Source: Anaerolineales bacterium (GTDB lineage: Bacteria > Chloroflexota > Anaerolineae > 4572-78 > J111). Taken from it: a stretch of 34,190 nucleotides of DNA. Below the pieces are notes generated by a model that ran no database searches, was not told the origin of the DNA, and was given only the letters and a program-made list of their open reading frames with translations. The DNA is taken from contig JAAUSP010000010.1 in NCBI GenBank assembly GCA_012032575.1, positions 1 to 34,190 of the forward strand, read 5' to 3'. Position 1 is the first letter of the stretch, and each line of letters opens with the position of its first letter. A program made the translations under genes and the position numbers. Positions 1 through 9,265 of the stretch are shown here, one piece after another.

Positions 1-2
1 GA

Positions 3-134
3 TCAGGCCGGGATCACCCGCGAGATGAAAAATGTCAGCGTCACCACACCGAGAACGACGAAAATGATCCAGGCCAGACGCAACAAAATGTCGATCGAAC
101 CATAATCCCCCGGATGAATAACAACCTGAGGCAT
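3..134 (-). CDS. Dipeptide/oligopeptide ABC transporter permease, N-terminus (likely frameshifted)
   Basis: Starting at the ATG at 134, 43 codons encode a short cytoplasmic lead, a hydrophobic segment (AWIIFVVLGVVTLTFFIS) and the RVIPA motif. This is how DppB/OppB-type permeases begin before the conserved Asp-Pro that follows the first membrane span. An in-frame TGA sits at positions 5-3, exactly where family members continue with Asp-Pro. Dropping one T restores that reading (Ala-Asp), so a single-base error is likelier than a real stop. The gene lies 63 bp downstream of the substrate-binding protein on the same strand and should be the next operon member. The rest of the transporter lies outside the window. 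The family call rests on context plus a short N-terminus. Confidence 0.5.
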   Translation of the reverse strand: MPQVVIHPGDYGSIDILLRLAWIIFVVLGVVTLTFFISRVIPA

Positions 135-197
135 GATGCGTAACCGGATACATACACGCCTCAGGCATTCTTTTAATAATTTTCAGCCAGGAATTCG

Positions 198-1926
198 TTA
201 CTGCTGCGGCATCTTTTGGACATAAAAGAAGCGCACCAAGTAGTTGTAATCCAGCGTTTCATACACTGCCCCCTCAATATTCTCACGCACGGGTTGAGCC
301 AGGGTGGGCGTGACAACATAAAGGGTGGGTACATCTGCGACAATCTTTTGTTGGAGTTTGTACAAGGCCTCGTTGCGCTTCTGCTCATCCTGAATCGTCG
401 GGATTTCGTCCAGCCACTTATCTACTTCAGGATCAGCGTAGTAGGACCAGTTGTAGCCACCTTTGTCGGCAGTATTACCTGAAAAATAGGAAGTACGCAG
501 GATAAAGGTGGGATCATTGGTAAACATAGACATATTGAGGTAGGAAATATCAGGCGCGGTCGCCTTGTCGGCCATAGTTGGAGGCATCTGCGGCCAGGGG
601 ACCAGAATCTGCTCCAGCTCGATGCCCAGTTCGGCCAGGTTTTGCTGCAACAAAGTCCCGGCGAACTCCTCATAGGATAACCCTTTCAGGCCCAGGTAGC
701 GCAGTTTAAAACCCCCGTCTGGATAGCCGGCCTCGGCCAAAAGCTGCCTGGCTTTTTCCAGGTCTTGCTTTTGGACCGGCAAACTTGGGTCAGCGCCTTC
801 GGCGTTCTTGGGTAATGGACCGGTTGGCGTCTCGCCGAGGCCCTGGAAGAAATCGGCAAAGGCCTGGTAATCAAAAGCATACTTGATAGCTTCGCGAACT
901 TTGGGGTTATCTAAGGGTTTGTTATTGGTATTCAGGGTCAGGATAGAAACCTGAAACTGAGGCTGTTCGACCAGCTTGACCCCCGGCAAATCCTTGGCTG
1001 CGATGGAGTCATCCGGCCCCACTGCGCCGAGCATATCAATTTGACCCTGCCCTAACAATTGCAGCGCCGTAGAAATATCCGCATCTACCCGCAGAATGAC
1101 CGATCGGCTGTGTTAGGCAGCCATTCCTGCCAGTAGTCCGTATTTTTGACCAACACAATCTGGCTGCCTTTGGTCCAGGAGTCGAATTTATAGGGGCCTG
1201 TTCCAACGCCGTTGGTGGCGAAGAAATCCTGGGCCAAGGGGTCGGCCTCGGTTTTGTGCGCTTCAATCGCCTGGGGACTGACCAGAGCCAGCTTTGGCAA
1301 AACCCCTAAAAAGAAAACGTTGGGCCTGGACAGCGTGATCTTGAGCGTTTGGGCATCTACAGCCTCGATGGCGCTGATGTCGCTCATGAGGCTGGCCGGT
1401 CCTTGATTGATTTCCTTGATCCGGTCCAGGCCGATTTTGGCTGCCTCTGCATTAAAATCTGCGCCGTCGTGATACTTGACACCCTGACGCAGTTTAAAGG
1501 TATAGCTTAAGCCATCCTCCGATACTTCCCAACTCTCGGCCAGGGCCGGTCGAAGCTCGGTACTGGCCGGAACATACTCTAACAAACCTTCGTAGACATT
1601 CCGCACAAACTCTAAACCATCCGAGCTAAAGGCAATAGCCGGGTCCAGTGTAGCTGTTTCGGCAATATTGCTAAAACAATGGTGATCGGTTCAGCCGAGC
1701 CTTCGCCTGAGGTCGCCGCAGCTTCTTCGGTTGGTTTGGCTTCTTCGGCTGCGGGGGCTTCAGTGGGGGCTGTGGTGGCAGGTTCACTCGCCGCTTCCTC
1801 GGTAGCCGCCGGAGCCTCAGTTTCCTGAGCCGGTGCGGGGGTTGCCGGGGCAGCGCCGCCACAACCAATCAACCAGATGCTTAAGGATAACAGCAGAACG
1901 ATTGAAATAATTAGCCGATGTTTCAT
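198..1926 (-). CDS. Peptide/nickel-type ABC transporter substrate-binding lipoprotein (SBP family 5), two frameshifts
   Basis: This gene encodes the extracytoplasmic solute-binding component of a dipeptide/oligopeptide-type importer. It has a signal peptide ending in a LIGC lipobox (Cys22), then an Ala/Glu/Pro/Thr-rich tether to about residue 80. The SBP_bac_5 body shows typical blocks: RNVYEGLLEYVP, LAESWEVSEDGLSYTFKLR and GTGPYKF. Reading frames change near 1671 and near 1100. In both places, adding or skipping one base gives continuous SBP sequence, with the frames joining as EPITIVLA/ETATLDPAIAFSSD and NTADRS/LRVDADISTALQLLG. The corrected length is about 575 aa, normal for the family. 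A purine-rich SD (GAGGAGG) precedes the ATG at 1926. It follows hyuB by 49 bp, so the likely ligand is the hydantoin, oxoproline or peptide substrate of HyuAB (inference). Confidence 0.85.
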
Positions 1927-1975
1927 AAATAGTCTCCTCCTCTTTTGTTAAAACGTTAAATTTTTAACCAAAAAA

Positions 1976-3715
1976 TCAAGGGGTGAACTCGGCATGGTGA
2001 GCCAGGTTCAGCCGAGTCTGACGGGTAGCTGCTTCGTCAATTTCAAACGTACCGGCCCGGAAACATACCCCGTAATCCAACCCGGCCTTCTCACGGCTAA
2101 TATAGCCGTCACTCAAATCATCAAGGACTCGTTGAATATCACGTTCCCAGGGCGGTCCATAACCGCCGCCGCCGGCGGTATAGCAACGAACAGTAATGCC
2201 CGGTGGAATGGGCAGGTGATTGGCTTTCTTTAATAATCGTTCGGCTGGCCCGCCGGGGTCCACGATACAGCGAGCTGTTTGGCCCGCTTTGCCTCCAGCA
2301 ACGCCCCAGCCGGGGGTGACGGTGCGCTCCAACCATAACAACAGCCGGCAGCCCGGGGCGGTCGGTTGGTACGCTTTGATCAAAGCCAACCCGCCCCGAT
2401 AGCGGCCGGCCCCCCCGCTATCCTGCTCCAGCGCCCGGCAGGTGACTCGGAGGGGGTATTTGGCCTCTTCGACTTCGGCCGAGATATTCTTCAAATCGCC
2501 GGCCATATAGTTGACCACCGCATTGAGGCCATCTTCATCGGGCAGCGCCCCCCAGCCTACGGCGCTGGCTTCACCCGTGACAAACAGCATTCCGGCCGCC
2601 GTTTGACCGGCCATAATGAAATTCATCTGGTCGGAGGGCTGGCCGGCGGGCACTCGCCCTGGCAAAGCCTGGGCCATAACCTTGAGGATAAGTTCAATCA
2701 TCAACCCAATCTGCGGCGCATAGTAGAGACAGGCGGCTGGTTCCTGGGCGGCAAAGAGACTGCCCAATGGAGCGGTCACGGTCAGGGGGCGGAAGTGGCC
2801 TCCATTCGGCGGGAGGTGGGGATTGATCAGAAATTTGTAGGCCAGCCGCGCTCCGGAGATCGTCTGAGCAATGCCGCAGTTAGTACAGCCCTGACGTTGA
2901 GGGCTGGAGCCAGTCAAATCAATATGAATACTGGCACCGCTGATTGTCACCTGTACCCGCACGTAGACCGGTTCATTACTGTGCCCATCGCTGTCCAGAT
3001 ACCCCTCAGCCGAATATGTCCCATCGGGAATTGCGGCAATCGCTTCCCGATCAGCTCGCTCGGCCTGGGCAAAAATTTCGGCAGTGGCCTCGCGCACAGT
3101 GGTCAAGCCAAAGCGGGTCAGAAGTTCCTGATAACGCCGCTCGCCGGTGCGGCAGGCGGCAATCTGGGCGTTCATATCCCCCAGAATCGAGCGAGGCAGG
3201 CGGCTGTTGCGGGCGATAATATCGAGGATGTCTTTGATTGGCTCGCCTGCCCGGTACAGGCGAATCGGTCCCAGTCGCAGCCCTTCCTGATAGATCTCGG
3301 TGGTATCCACCGACACACCGGCATCTTTGCCGCCCATATCCAGCCAGTGGGCTTTGGTGGCCGTAAAACCAACCAGTTCCCTCTCATAAAAAATCGGCGA
3401 GATCACGGTCACGTCATTCAGATGCGAGCCGACCAGATAAGGGTCATTCAGGGCATATATATCTCCCTCAAAAATGCCGCCCGCAGAAAAATGATCGAAC
3501 ACAATCTTGACTGCCTCATCAAGCGCACCCAAAAAAATAGGCAGTCCGGGAGCCTGGCCCAACAGTTCGGCTCGCTCATTGAAGAGGGCCACGCTGCAAT
3601 CCTTCATCTCGTAGATGATGGGTGAGAAAGCGCTGCGGGCCAGGTTGGCGTTCATCTCCAGGGCAATCGAATTGAGCGCATTCCGCAGAATTTCGACGGT
3701 GATCGGATCAGGCAT
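1976..3715 (-). CDS. hyuB: Hydantoinase B / 5-oxoprolinase beta-type subunit
   Basis: HyuB-family proteins pair with HyuA for ATP-dependent opening of cyclic amides (N-methylhydantoin, 5-oxoproline and relatives). The start is the ATG at 3715, giving about 579 aa. The N-terminus is typical: DPITVEILRNALNSIALEMN followed by RSAFSPIIYEMKDCSVALF. Conserved blocks further on include LNDPYLVGSHLNDVTVISPI, the Gly-rich NCGIAQTISGARLAYKF and the C-terminal GGGGYGPPWERD. Reading further upstream in this frame only runs into hyuA. The gene overlaps the end of hyuA by 8 bp, which implies translational coupling. It is one of the few genes in this operon without a frameshift. The exact substrate cannot be read from the sequence. 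Confidence 0.92.
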   Translation of the reverse strand: MPDPITVEILRNALNSIALEMNANLARSAFSPIIYEMKDCSVALFNERAELLGQAPGLPIFLGALDEAVKIVFDHFSAGGIFEGDIYALNDPYLVGSHLNDVTVISPIFYERELVGFTATKAHWLDMGGKDAGVSVDTTEIYQEGLRLGPIRLYRAGEPIKDILDIIARNSRLPRSILGDMNAQIAACRTGERRYQELLTRFGLTTVREATAEIFAQAERADREAIAAIPDGTYSAEGYLDSDGHSNEPVYVRVQVTISGASIHIDLTGSSPQRQGCTNCGIAQTISGARLAYKFLINPHLPPNGGHFRPLTVTAPLGSLFAAQEPAACLYYAPQIGLMIELILKVMAQALPGRVPAGQPSDQMNFIMAGQTAAGMLFVTGEASAVGWGALPDEDGLNAVVNYMAGDLKNISAEVEEAKYPLRVTCRALEQDSGGAGRYRGGLALIKAYQPTAPGCRLLLWLERTVTPGWGVAGGKAGQTARCIVDPGGPAERLLKKANHLPIPPGITVRCYTAGGGGYGPPWERDIQRVLDDLSDGYISREKAGLDYGVCFRAGTFEIDEAATRQTRLNLAHHAEFTP

Positions 3716-5743
3716 GGTTGCTCCGGGTAATAACAATATTACTGTAGCTATCCACGAGGGCTTGATAGTGAGGCGGGATAACCGTGGTGCAAGAAGGTTC
3801 TTCAATAATCGCCGGACCCTTAAACCCGTTCCCTGCTTGTAAGTCGGCCCGCTGGAAGACCTGAGTTTTAAAGACCTTGCGTCCAAAGATAACGGGCCGC
3901 CGCTCCGCTGCACTGACCTGCCGATTAGCTGAGGCCCTTTGGGCGACCCCTGCACCCCGGCTCAACCGGCCCACCGCACTCACCCGCAAATTGACAAACT
4001 CAATGGCTTCCTCTGGGTTGCTGTGACCATACCGAGTTTGATAGGCTGCATGAAACTGCGCAGGCAGGGCAGTGTACCTGGCGCTATCTACTTTTTCCGC
4101 CAGAGGGATATTTACAAAATACTCCTGCCCCACATAGCGAATATCGGCCGTGCGCCGAAACTCCATCGCAGTTTTGTCCACGTGTTCGGTTTCTAAGATT
4201 TCTCGACCCGCAGCTTCCAAATCTCTAAAAACATTTTCCACATCCGCTGCGGTGATGCTCACCAGCGGGCGGTAAAAACTATGCACCAGGTCATGCCGGA
4301 TATCGGTATGCAGCATGCCCCAAGCCGAAAAAGTGCCCGGCGAGAAGGGAATAATGACGCGCGGGATGCTAAGCTCTTCGGCCAGGAAGACAGCATGCAC
4401 CGGTCCCGCTCCCCCAAAAGCCACCAACGTAAATTGGCGAGGATCAATGCCTCGCTCGACCGTAATGGCGCGAATGGCATTGGCCATCTTGGCATTCACA
4501 ATGTCAATCATGCCTTCGGCCAGCGCTTCGGGCGTCAGGGTTAGAATTTCAGCCAGACTGGTCAGTGCTTGCCGGGCTGCTTCAGCGTCAAGACTCATTT
4601 CACCACCCAGAAAGTTGGCCGGATCAATTCGGCCCAAGACCACATTGGCATCCGTTATTGTCGGCTCAGCACCACCTCGACCATAACAAGCGGGGCCAGG
4701 TTCTGCTCCGGCGCTGTGCGGCCCGACCCGCAGCCCCCCGGCTTCGAGCCAGCCGATAGACCCACCCCCGGCCCCGATGGTGTGAATATTGACGATTGGC
4801 ATCAGCACCGGAAAGCCTTCCAGATAGGTTTCCGAAGTAACATCGGGTTGGCCGTTGATGACCAGACTGACATCAAAGCTGGTACCGCCCATATCTATAC
4901 ACAACAAGTGATCGCTGTCGAGCTGCTCTCGCAGACCCACTCCACCCATCGTGCCGCCGACCGGTCCTGAAAGAGTGATTGGATAGGATGCTGCCGCGCG
5001 GCGGCTGCCGTCATAATGCCGCCGTTAGATTGCATAATATGCAGGTGAGCGTGCAGTCCGGCTTCGGAGCCTTTGGTCTCCAGGCGGGCCAGATAATGTT
5101 CGATGATGGGGGCAACATAGGCGTTGAGCACTGTCGTACTGGTTCGTTCGTATTCACGCCATTCACAGGCCACCTGGTGAGAAAGTGAAATTGAAATATC
5201 GGGCAGCCGCCGGTGCAAAGCTTCAGCGACACGCAGCTCGTGCTCCGGGTTGGCGTAAGCATGCAATAAGCATACGGCCACGGAGTTGTATTCACCGATA
5301 GCTATCTGCTCGACAATGCTGGTGAGATGTTCATCATTAAGAGGGGTTAAAATAGAACCATCGAAAAGCATACGTTCTTGAAGTTCATAAATGTGGCGGC
5401 GGCGGACTAATGGGGAAGGCTTGCGGTAGAACAGATTATACATGTCGGGCCGATTGGCCCGGCCGATTTCATAGACATCACGGAAGCCTGCTGTGGTGAT
5501 CAAGGCTACATGGGCGCCTTTCCTTTCCAGAAAGGCATTCAGCCCGGCAGTGGTGCCATGGACAAAAAAACCGACCTCAGCGAAATCGGGTGTCACCCGT
5601 TCAATCCCGTTCAGAATTCCCTGAGAAAGATCATGGGGGGTCGAAGGTACTTTTCCGGTGTGAACTTGACCGGAAAGGTTATCTATCACCACAATATCGG
5701 TAAATGTGCCGCCGATATCTACAGCCACACGGTAACGGGTCAT
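3708..5743 (-). CDS. hyuA: Hydantoinase A / 5-oxoprolinase alpha-type subunit, one frameshift
   Basis: This is the ATP-binding partner of HyuB (ASKHA-like fold). The N-terminus has the phosphate-binding motif DIGGTFTD at residues 9-16, followed by FVHGTTAGLNAFLERKGA. The second half carries CIDMGGTSFDVSLV, GAGGGSIGWLE, the GPACYGRGG block and VAFGGAGPVHA. The frame breaks near 4970 in the minus-strand context CTCTTTCAGGACCG. Adding one T to the TTT run restores SLFSGPVGGTMGGVGL across the join. Corrected length is about 678 aa, normal for the family. A strong SD (AAGGAGG) lies about 12 nt before the ATG at 5743, marking this as the first gene of the operon hyuA-hyuB-SBP-permease. Confidence 0.9.
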
Positions 5744-5761
5744 TTAATCCCTGTACCTCCT

Positions 5762-5797
5762 TAAACTAAACTGATATTAATCTAAACTTGGTTTAGG
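5762..5797 (-). promoter_or_regulatory. AT-rich direct/inverted repeat upstream of hyuA (possible operator)
   Basis: Immediately upstream of the hyuA SD, the minus strand carries two copies of AGTTTAG separated by an ATTAATATC spacer, preceded by the small palindrome TAAACCAAGTTTA. Such paired short repeats overlapping a start region suit a repressor site for the catabolic operon. No regulator gene is adjacent, and no known consensus was recognised. Confidence 0.25.
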
Positions 5798-7128
5798 CCC
5801 AGATATGACTAAGTTGGTCTGGTAACAAGACGAGGGTCGGATTTTAGGGGAGTATACGAGTCCAGACTGATCAATAAGGATGTTTGAACAGATTGGAGGG
5901 GTGGTTGGTCTTGTCTTTAATCTTATAAAAAAGAGGTTAGCATTGACAAGGACCCTTTAGGCTCAATCTTTGATGCTATTGGTATCAGGTCACTTCCATT
6001 AACAACGATAACTGGGGTTCGTTCCCGCGCGGGGTGTGTTCCGATTGCGGTCGGTCTCTGGAAAGTAAGGGGTTAAAACGACGGGAAATGATCACCTTGT
6101 TGGGTTTGGTCAGGTGGCGTCGCCAGGTCAGAAGTTGTCCGGGGTGATGTACCAGTGAGCAAGTGGTTGCGAATGAATGCCACCCTCGAAAACAAGACCG
6201 CTATCGAACACCAGGCTCAAGTGCTGGCGACCCACTTGCCTCCCTATCAGCCTAAAGGCCCCGTGTCCGCGAAGTATCGCCCCCGGCATCTCCCCCCGCG
6301 CCCCAATTGAATTTGACTGTAGTGAGTGGGTATGACGAAACTCACCTATGGTTAAACGATCTGGCCTTTCCTGGTGCGCTCCAAAAAGTGTTGACCGGCG
6401 AGCTGATGCTGGTCTGGGATGAGTTTGATAATGCTTATGCCCTCCTGATCCATTAACGGCTGGCCTCCAGCCAGAGCTTGCACTGGAACTGACTTCCCTT
6501 TTAAAATACAAAAAGCTTTACCAGGTGGTAGAGCTTTGGCGTAAACCCTCTGTCAGCGGCTCATTACCTCCACTGTTGCCGACCGTGTGGCCGCGGCCCA
6601 GAATAACTGTTCAATTTCAGGTGGGTGTTTCCACTGGTCGGTGGTCGGGAATGACCATTGCGGTGGACGGTTTGAACAGCCTGCCCCGGCGTGATGAGGG
6701 CCGTTTGCTTTTCAGCCTGTTGATGGCGGCTTTGGAGCGCTTCCGCCACCGCTGCTTCGAGTTGCAGGGCGTAACCGTTGAGGCCGTAGAGCCGTCCGAT
6801 CGTCTCAAACATAGCCACCGCTAACCGGCTGATATCCTGACCGACGAAGGTAATCAGGGTGCTTTTGACTATGCAGCGCAAACAAACCGGCGAGGTTGGG
6901 GTCTCTCCGGCGAAAAGGGGAAGATTGATTTTTAGCAGAGGATTTGGATAAAAAATAAGGTTGCATTAATTATTATATCAGATTACTTACTTTATGTCAA
7001 TAGGTTTTGGCGGTGAGTTTTTGGTCTAAAGATGGACCTCGCCACATGAAATGTGCATATATGGGAAGAAATAGTTCCCCACCGGTTAGGCAGAAAGAAG
7101 GCACCAATTAGACGGCAATCTCTAATTG
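5798..7128. other. Gene-poor stretch with decayed coding fragments
   Basis: No intact gene is visible in this 1.3-kb stretch. About 6031-6115 (+) encodes a zinc-ribbon-like fragment (CSDCGRSLESKG ... LLGLVRWRRQVRSCPG) that resembles the N-terminal Cys-pair region of ISKra4-like transposases. It ends at a TGA, and one inserted base would let it continue for about 60 more codons. About 6283-6455 (+) has another open stretch containing DETHLWLNDLAFPGAL. About 6564-6881 (-) is open for 105 codons but begins with TTG and has no clear SD. I read these as remnants of a transposon or other lost genes. The family assignment is weak. Confidence 0.35.
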
Positions 7129-7154
7129 ATTGACTTTAGATAAATAACGAGAAA

Positions 7155-7183
7155 AGGCGGCTCGGGAATTGCCCAAACCGCCT
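7155..7183 (+). terminator. Hairpin inside the IS left end, upstream of the transposase start
   Basis: AGGCGG (7155-7160) pairs with CCGCCT (7178-7183), and a nested GGG/CCC stem closes a small AATTG loop. It lies 21 nt before the transposase ATG and lacks a T-run. IS elements often carry such a hairpin to damp transposase expression from outside transcripts. The hairpin is seen; the role is inferred. Confidence 0.45.
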
Positions 7184-7203
7184 AACGGTAGAAGATAAAG
7201 GGT

Positions 7204-8537
7204 ATGTCAACCAACAATCTATCTACCGTCAGACAGCTTAACAATTTAATTGAGTTTCGGCAAACGGTGTACGAACAAATCTTGAGCAAGGGACGGGATG
7301 CCCAGTTCGAGTTAATCGATGCGCTGTTGCTGAATGACCATCCGGGTTGCTTTGCCGAGTTGAGCCGCTCGCCGGTGTTTCGACGGGAGTGGCCGAGTGT
7401 CTATGGGGCGATTGAGGAGGGGGGGCAGCACGAACAGCGGTTAGGGCAATGTTTTGTGCAGCAAGTTCCCCGGCAAGGCGTGCAAGTGTTTCCATTAGAC
7501 ACAACGGTGTGGGCGCATCCGAGTGCACGGACACTGACCGGGTTAGTCTATGCCCTCAGCCCAACCAAAGCCTTGAAACGTCACTCGATTGTGCAAGGTC
7601 ATATCTATTCGCTGTTGACCTGGACACCCGGCCGGGCGAGAGTTGGTCGCCGACGATTTATAGCCAGCGACTTAAGCCGGAACAAACGGCGATCGAGGTG
7701 GGGGCAGCCCAGGTCAAACAACTGTGTCAGGCGCGACCGGACCCGACCCAGCAGAACCTGGATGTGATCGTCACCGATGGGCACTATGGCAATCATCTCT
7801 TTTTCGGGGCGCTGAAGGGGTTAAGTTGTGCCGCCTTGAGCCGGATGCGCTGCGACCGGGTCTTGTACCAGCCGCCGAAGCCGTATGCCGGTCACGGTCG
7901 ACCATCGGTCCACGGCCCCCGCTTTGCCTTCAAGGAGCCGGACACTTGGCCGGAACCGCTCGAACAGGTCGCGTTTAGCCACGAGCGCTGGGGCCAAGTG
8001 CGCTTACGACGCTGGGCCAATCTGCACGCCCGAACCGATGCCGAGACGGTCTTTGAGGTCATCCTGGCTGAGGTCCACCGGGAAAGGGCCAAGCCGCCTC
8101 AACCCTTGTGGTTAGGCTATCGACCGGGCCATACCCCTTATCCGCTGCGGCAGGTCTGGTCCTGGTTCGATTTTAGGTGGCCGATTGAACCCAGTATCCG
8201 CTTTCGGAAGCAAGGCTTGCTCTGGACCTTGCCCTACTTCCAGACGAGCGAAGCCTGTGATCGCTGGAGCCACCTGGTTGATATTGCCAACTGGCAGGTT
8301 TTTCTGGCTCAACCGTTAGTCAGCGATCACCCCTTGCCCTGGCAAAAAGCGCAAGTGCGCTTGACCCCCGGTCGGGTTCGGCGGGGTTTGGCCCTGATTT
8401 TTAGTCAGCTTGGCACCCCCGCCCAGCCGCCCAAAACGCGCGGAAAGTCGCCCGGTTGGTCGACCGGCCGGCTCCGTCACCGCCCGGAGCGGTATAAACC
8501 AACCAAGCGAGCCAAGAAAAGGGTCAAATCGACCTGA
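7204..8537 (+). CDS. Transposase, NF041680 family (DDE), one frameshift
   Basis: This gene encodes a cut-and-paste DDE transposase that moves the surrounding IS. The N-terminal part (LSKGRDAQFELIDALLLNDH ... VYGAIEEG) and the later blocks DVIVTDGHYGNHLFF, RMRCDRVLY, GRPSVHGPRFAFKEPDTW, WFDFRWPIEPSIRFRKQGL and LTPGRVRRGLALIF match what I recall of this family (residue runs such as ARADALFELVDALL, DGGYD and FDLEHTFRLFKQ). Candidate acidic residues are the Asp of PLDTTVW, the Asp of VTDGHY and the Glu of PIEPSIRF. The reading frame shifts by -1 near 7614, between HIYSL and AVDLDTRPGESW. No slippery heptamer is present there, so this is a lesion or sequencing error and not programmed frameshifting. 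Corrected length is about 444 aa. Confidence 0.82.
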
Positions 8538-8612
8538 ATTGGCCGAAAACTCATATTGTTAAGTACTTAACGCCCTGCGGTCAACCTCAGGGTAGACTTG
8601 TGTTATCTAAAG

Positions 8613-8849
8613 TCAATTAACGAGATGAACAGTAATAGTCTGTTCAGTCTGGCTGAAAGTATAGACGGCTCGATAATCCCCAATACGTAGCTTGAAGAAA
8701 CCTTGCCATTGTCCCGTTAAGGGTTCTGGCGTTATCAGTTCAAAATTTTCAGCCAGCCAGCGCATTTTTTTGAAAATCTGTTGCGCTATGGGTTTACTCA
8801 AGCGAACTAAGTCATCTTCAGCTTCGGAAGTAAAATCTACTTCGTACAC
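8613..8849 (-). CDS. RelE/ParE-family toxin, C-terminus truncated by the IS
   Basis: The product is a 78-aa ribosome-dependent mRNase/gyrase-inhibitor fold toxin of a type II toxin-antitoxin pair. Typical features are YEVDFTSEAEDDLVRL at the start, then GFFKLRIGDYRAVYTF and ITVHLV. Family members continue about 8-10 residues past this point, usually with an H-R-R-x-x-Y tail that carries catalytic or structural residues. Here the gene runs into the IS terminal repeat at 8617, and the TGA stop is made from IS sequence (AATTGA). The start is GTG at 8849, one base after the antitoxin stop, so the two genes are translationally coupled. The toxin is probably weakened or inactive (inference). Confidence 0.8.
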   Translation of the reverse strand: MYEVDFTSEAEDDLVRLSKPIAQQIFKKMRWLAENFELITPEPLTGQWQGFFKLRIGDYRAVYTFSQTEQTITVHLVN

Positions 8850-8850
8850 T

Positions 8851-9075
8851 TTACCACTCTAGCCCCAATTTAGCGGCAACGTCCTGGGCTGAAGTCAGTT
8901 TAGCCCCTGTTTGTGTTGCTGCTAATGAACGGTGCAGCCTGTCTTTTATCTCGTCCTGTAATTCTAGCCCTTCATCAGGGTCGCCAAAGATTTCCAGAAT
9001 TGTTTGACTGACAACTTCCCTGATCAAATTTTTTAGCTCATCTACCGTTAAATCAGCGACATTTGAGTAAGTCAT
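8851..9075 (-). CDS. Antitoxin partner of the RelE/ParE toxin
   Basis: This gene encodes a 74-aa acidic protein starting at the ATG at 9075, with a clear SD (GGAGG) 7 nt upstream. It reads VADLTVDELKNLIREVV ... FGDPDEGLELQDEIKDRLHRSL ... AAKLGLEW. This pattern is common in small antitoxins encoded directly before RelE/ParE toxins in cyanobacteria and Chloroflexota (from memory). The stop is separated from the toxin GTG by a single base. The N-terminal part should hold a DNA-binding or dimer region and the C-terminal part the toxin-binding segment, but no classical ribbon-helix-helix motif is obvious. It probably autoregulates the pair. Confidence 0.72.
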   Translation of the reverse strand: MTYSNVADLTVDELKNLIREVVSQTILEIFGDPDEGLELQDEIKDRLHRSLAATQTGAKLTSAQDVAAKLGLEW

Positions 9076-9265
9076 GGCTGTGCCTCCACACAAAGTCTTG
9101 TCTCTTTGCCTCTTCTTTTATCTATAATCCTACCACTCTAATAAGATTTAACCAAATGGTTCCAAACTCCCTTCAAAGCATCCATGTCCCATTTTGACCG
9201 AAGTGGGACCGCTTGTATAAAGGCTGAGGGCAAAATTAAACTAAAGCCAAAACAGCGGATTTGTG

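Larger units (their letters stand above)
7129..8617 (+). mobile_element. Insertion sequence with NF041680-family (IS4/IS701-like) DDE transposase
   Basis: The element is bounded by perfect 15-bp inverted repeats: ATTGACTTTAGATAA at 7129-7143 and its complement at 8603-8617. It holds one transposase gene and a hairpin just inside the left end. No target-site duplication is visible: the flanks read ...CTAATTG on the left and TAACGAG... on the right. This suggests a deletion next to the element or rearrangement after insertion. The right end lies inside the 3' end of a RelE/ParE toxin gene. Element length is about 1.49 kb. Confidence 0.8.

Noticed and set aside
2366..3625. Open frame of 419 codons on the plus strand
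   Set aside because: It is antisense to hyuB, has no family motif and no SD. It is explained by codon bias of the real gene.
7560..7640. Programmed -1 frameshifting in the transposase
   Set aside because: No slippery heptamer or downstream stem is visible at the junction near 7614, and many other genes here carry single-base errors.
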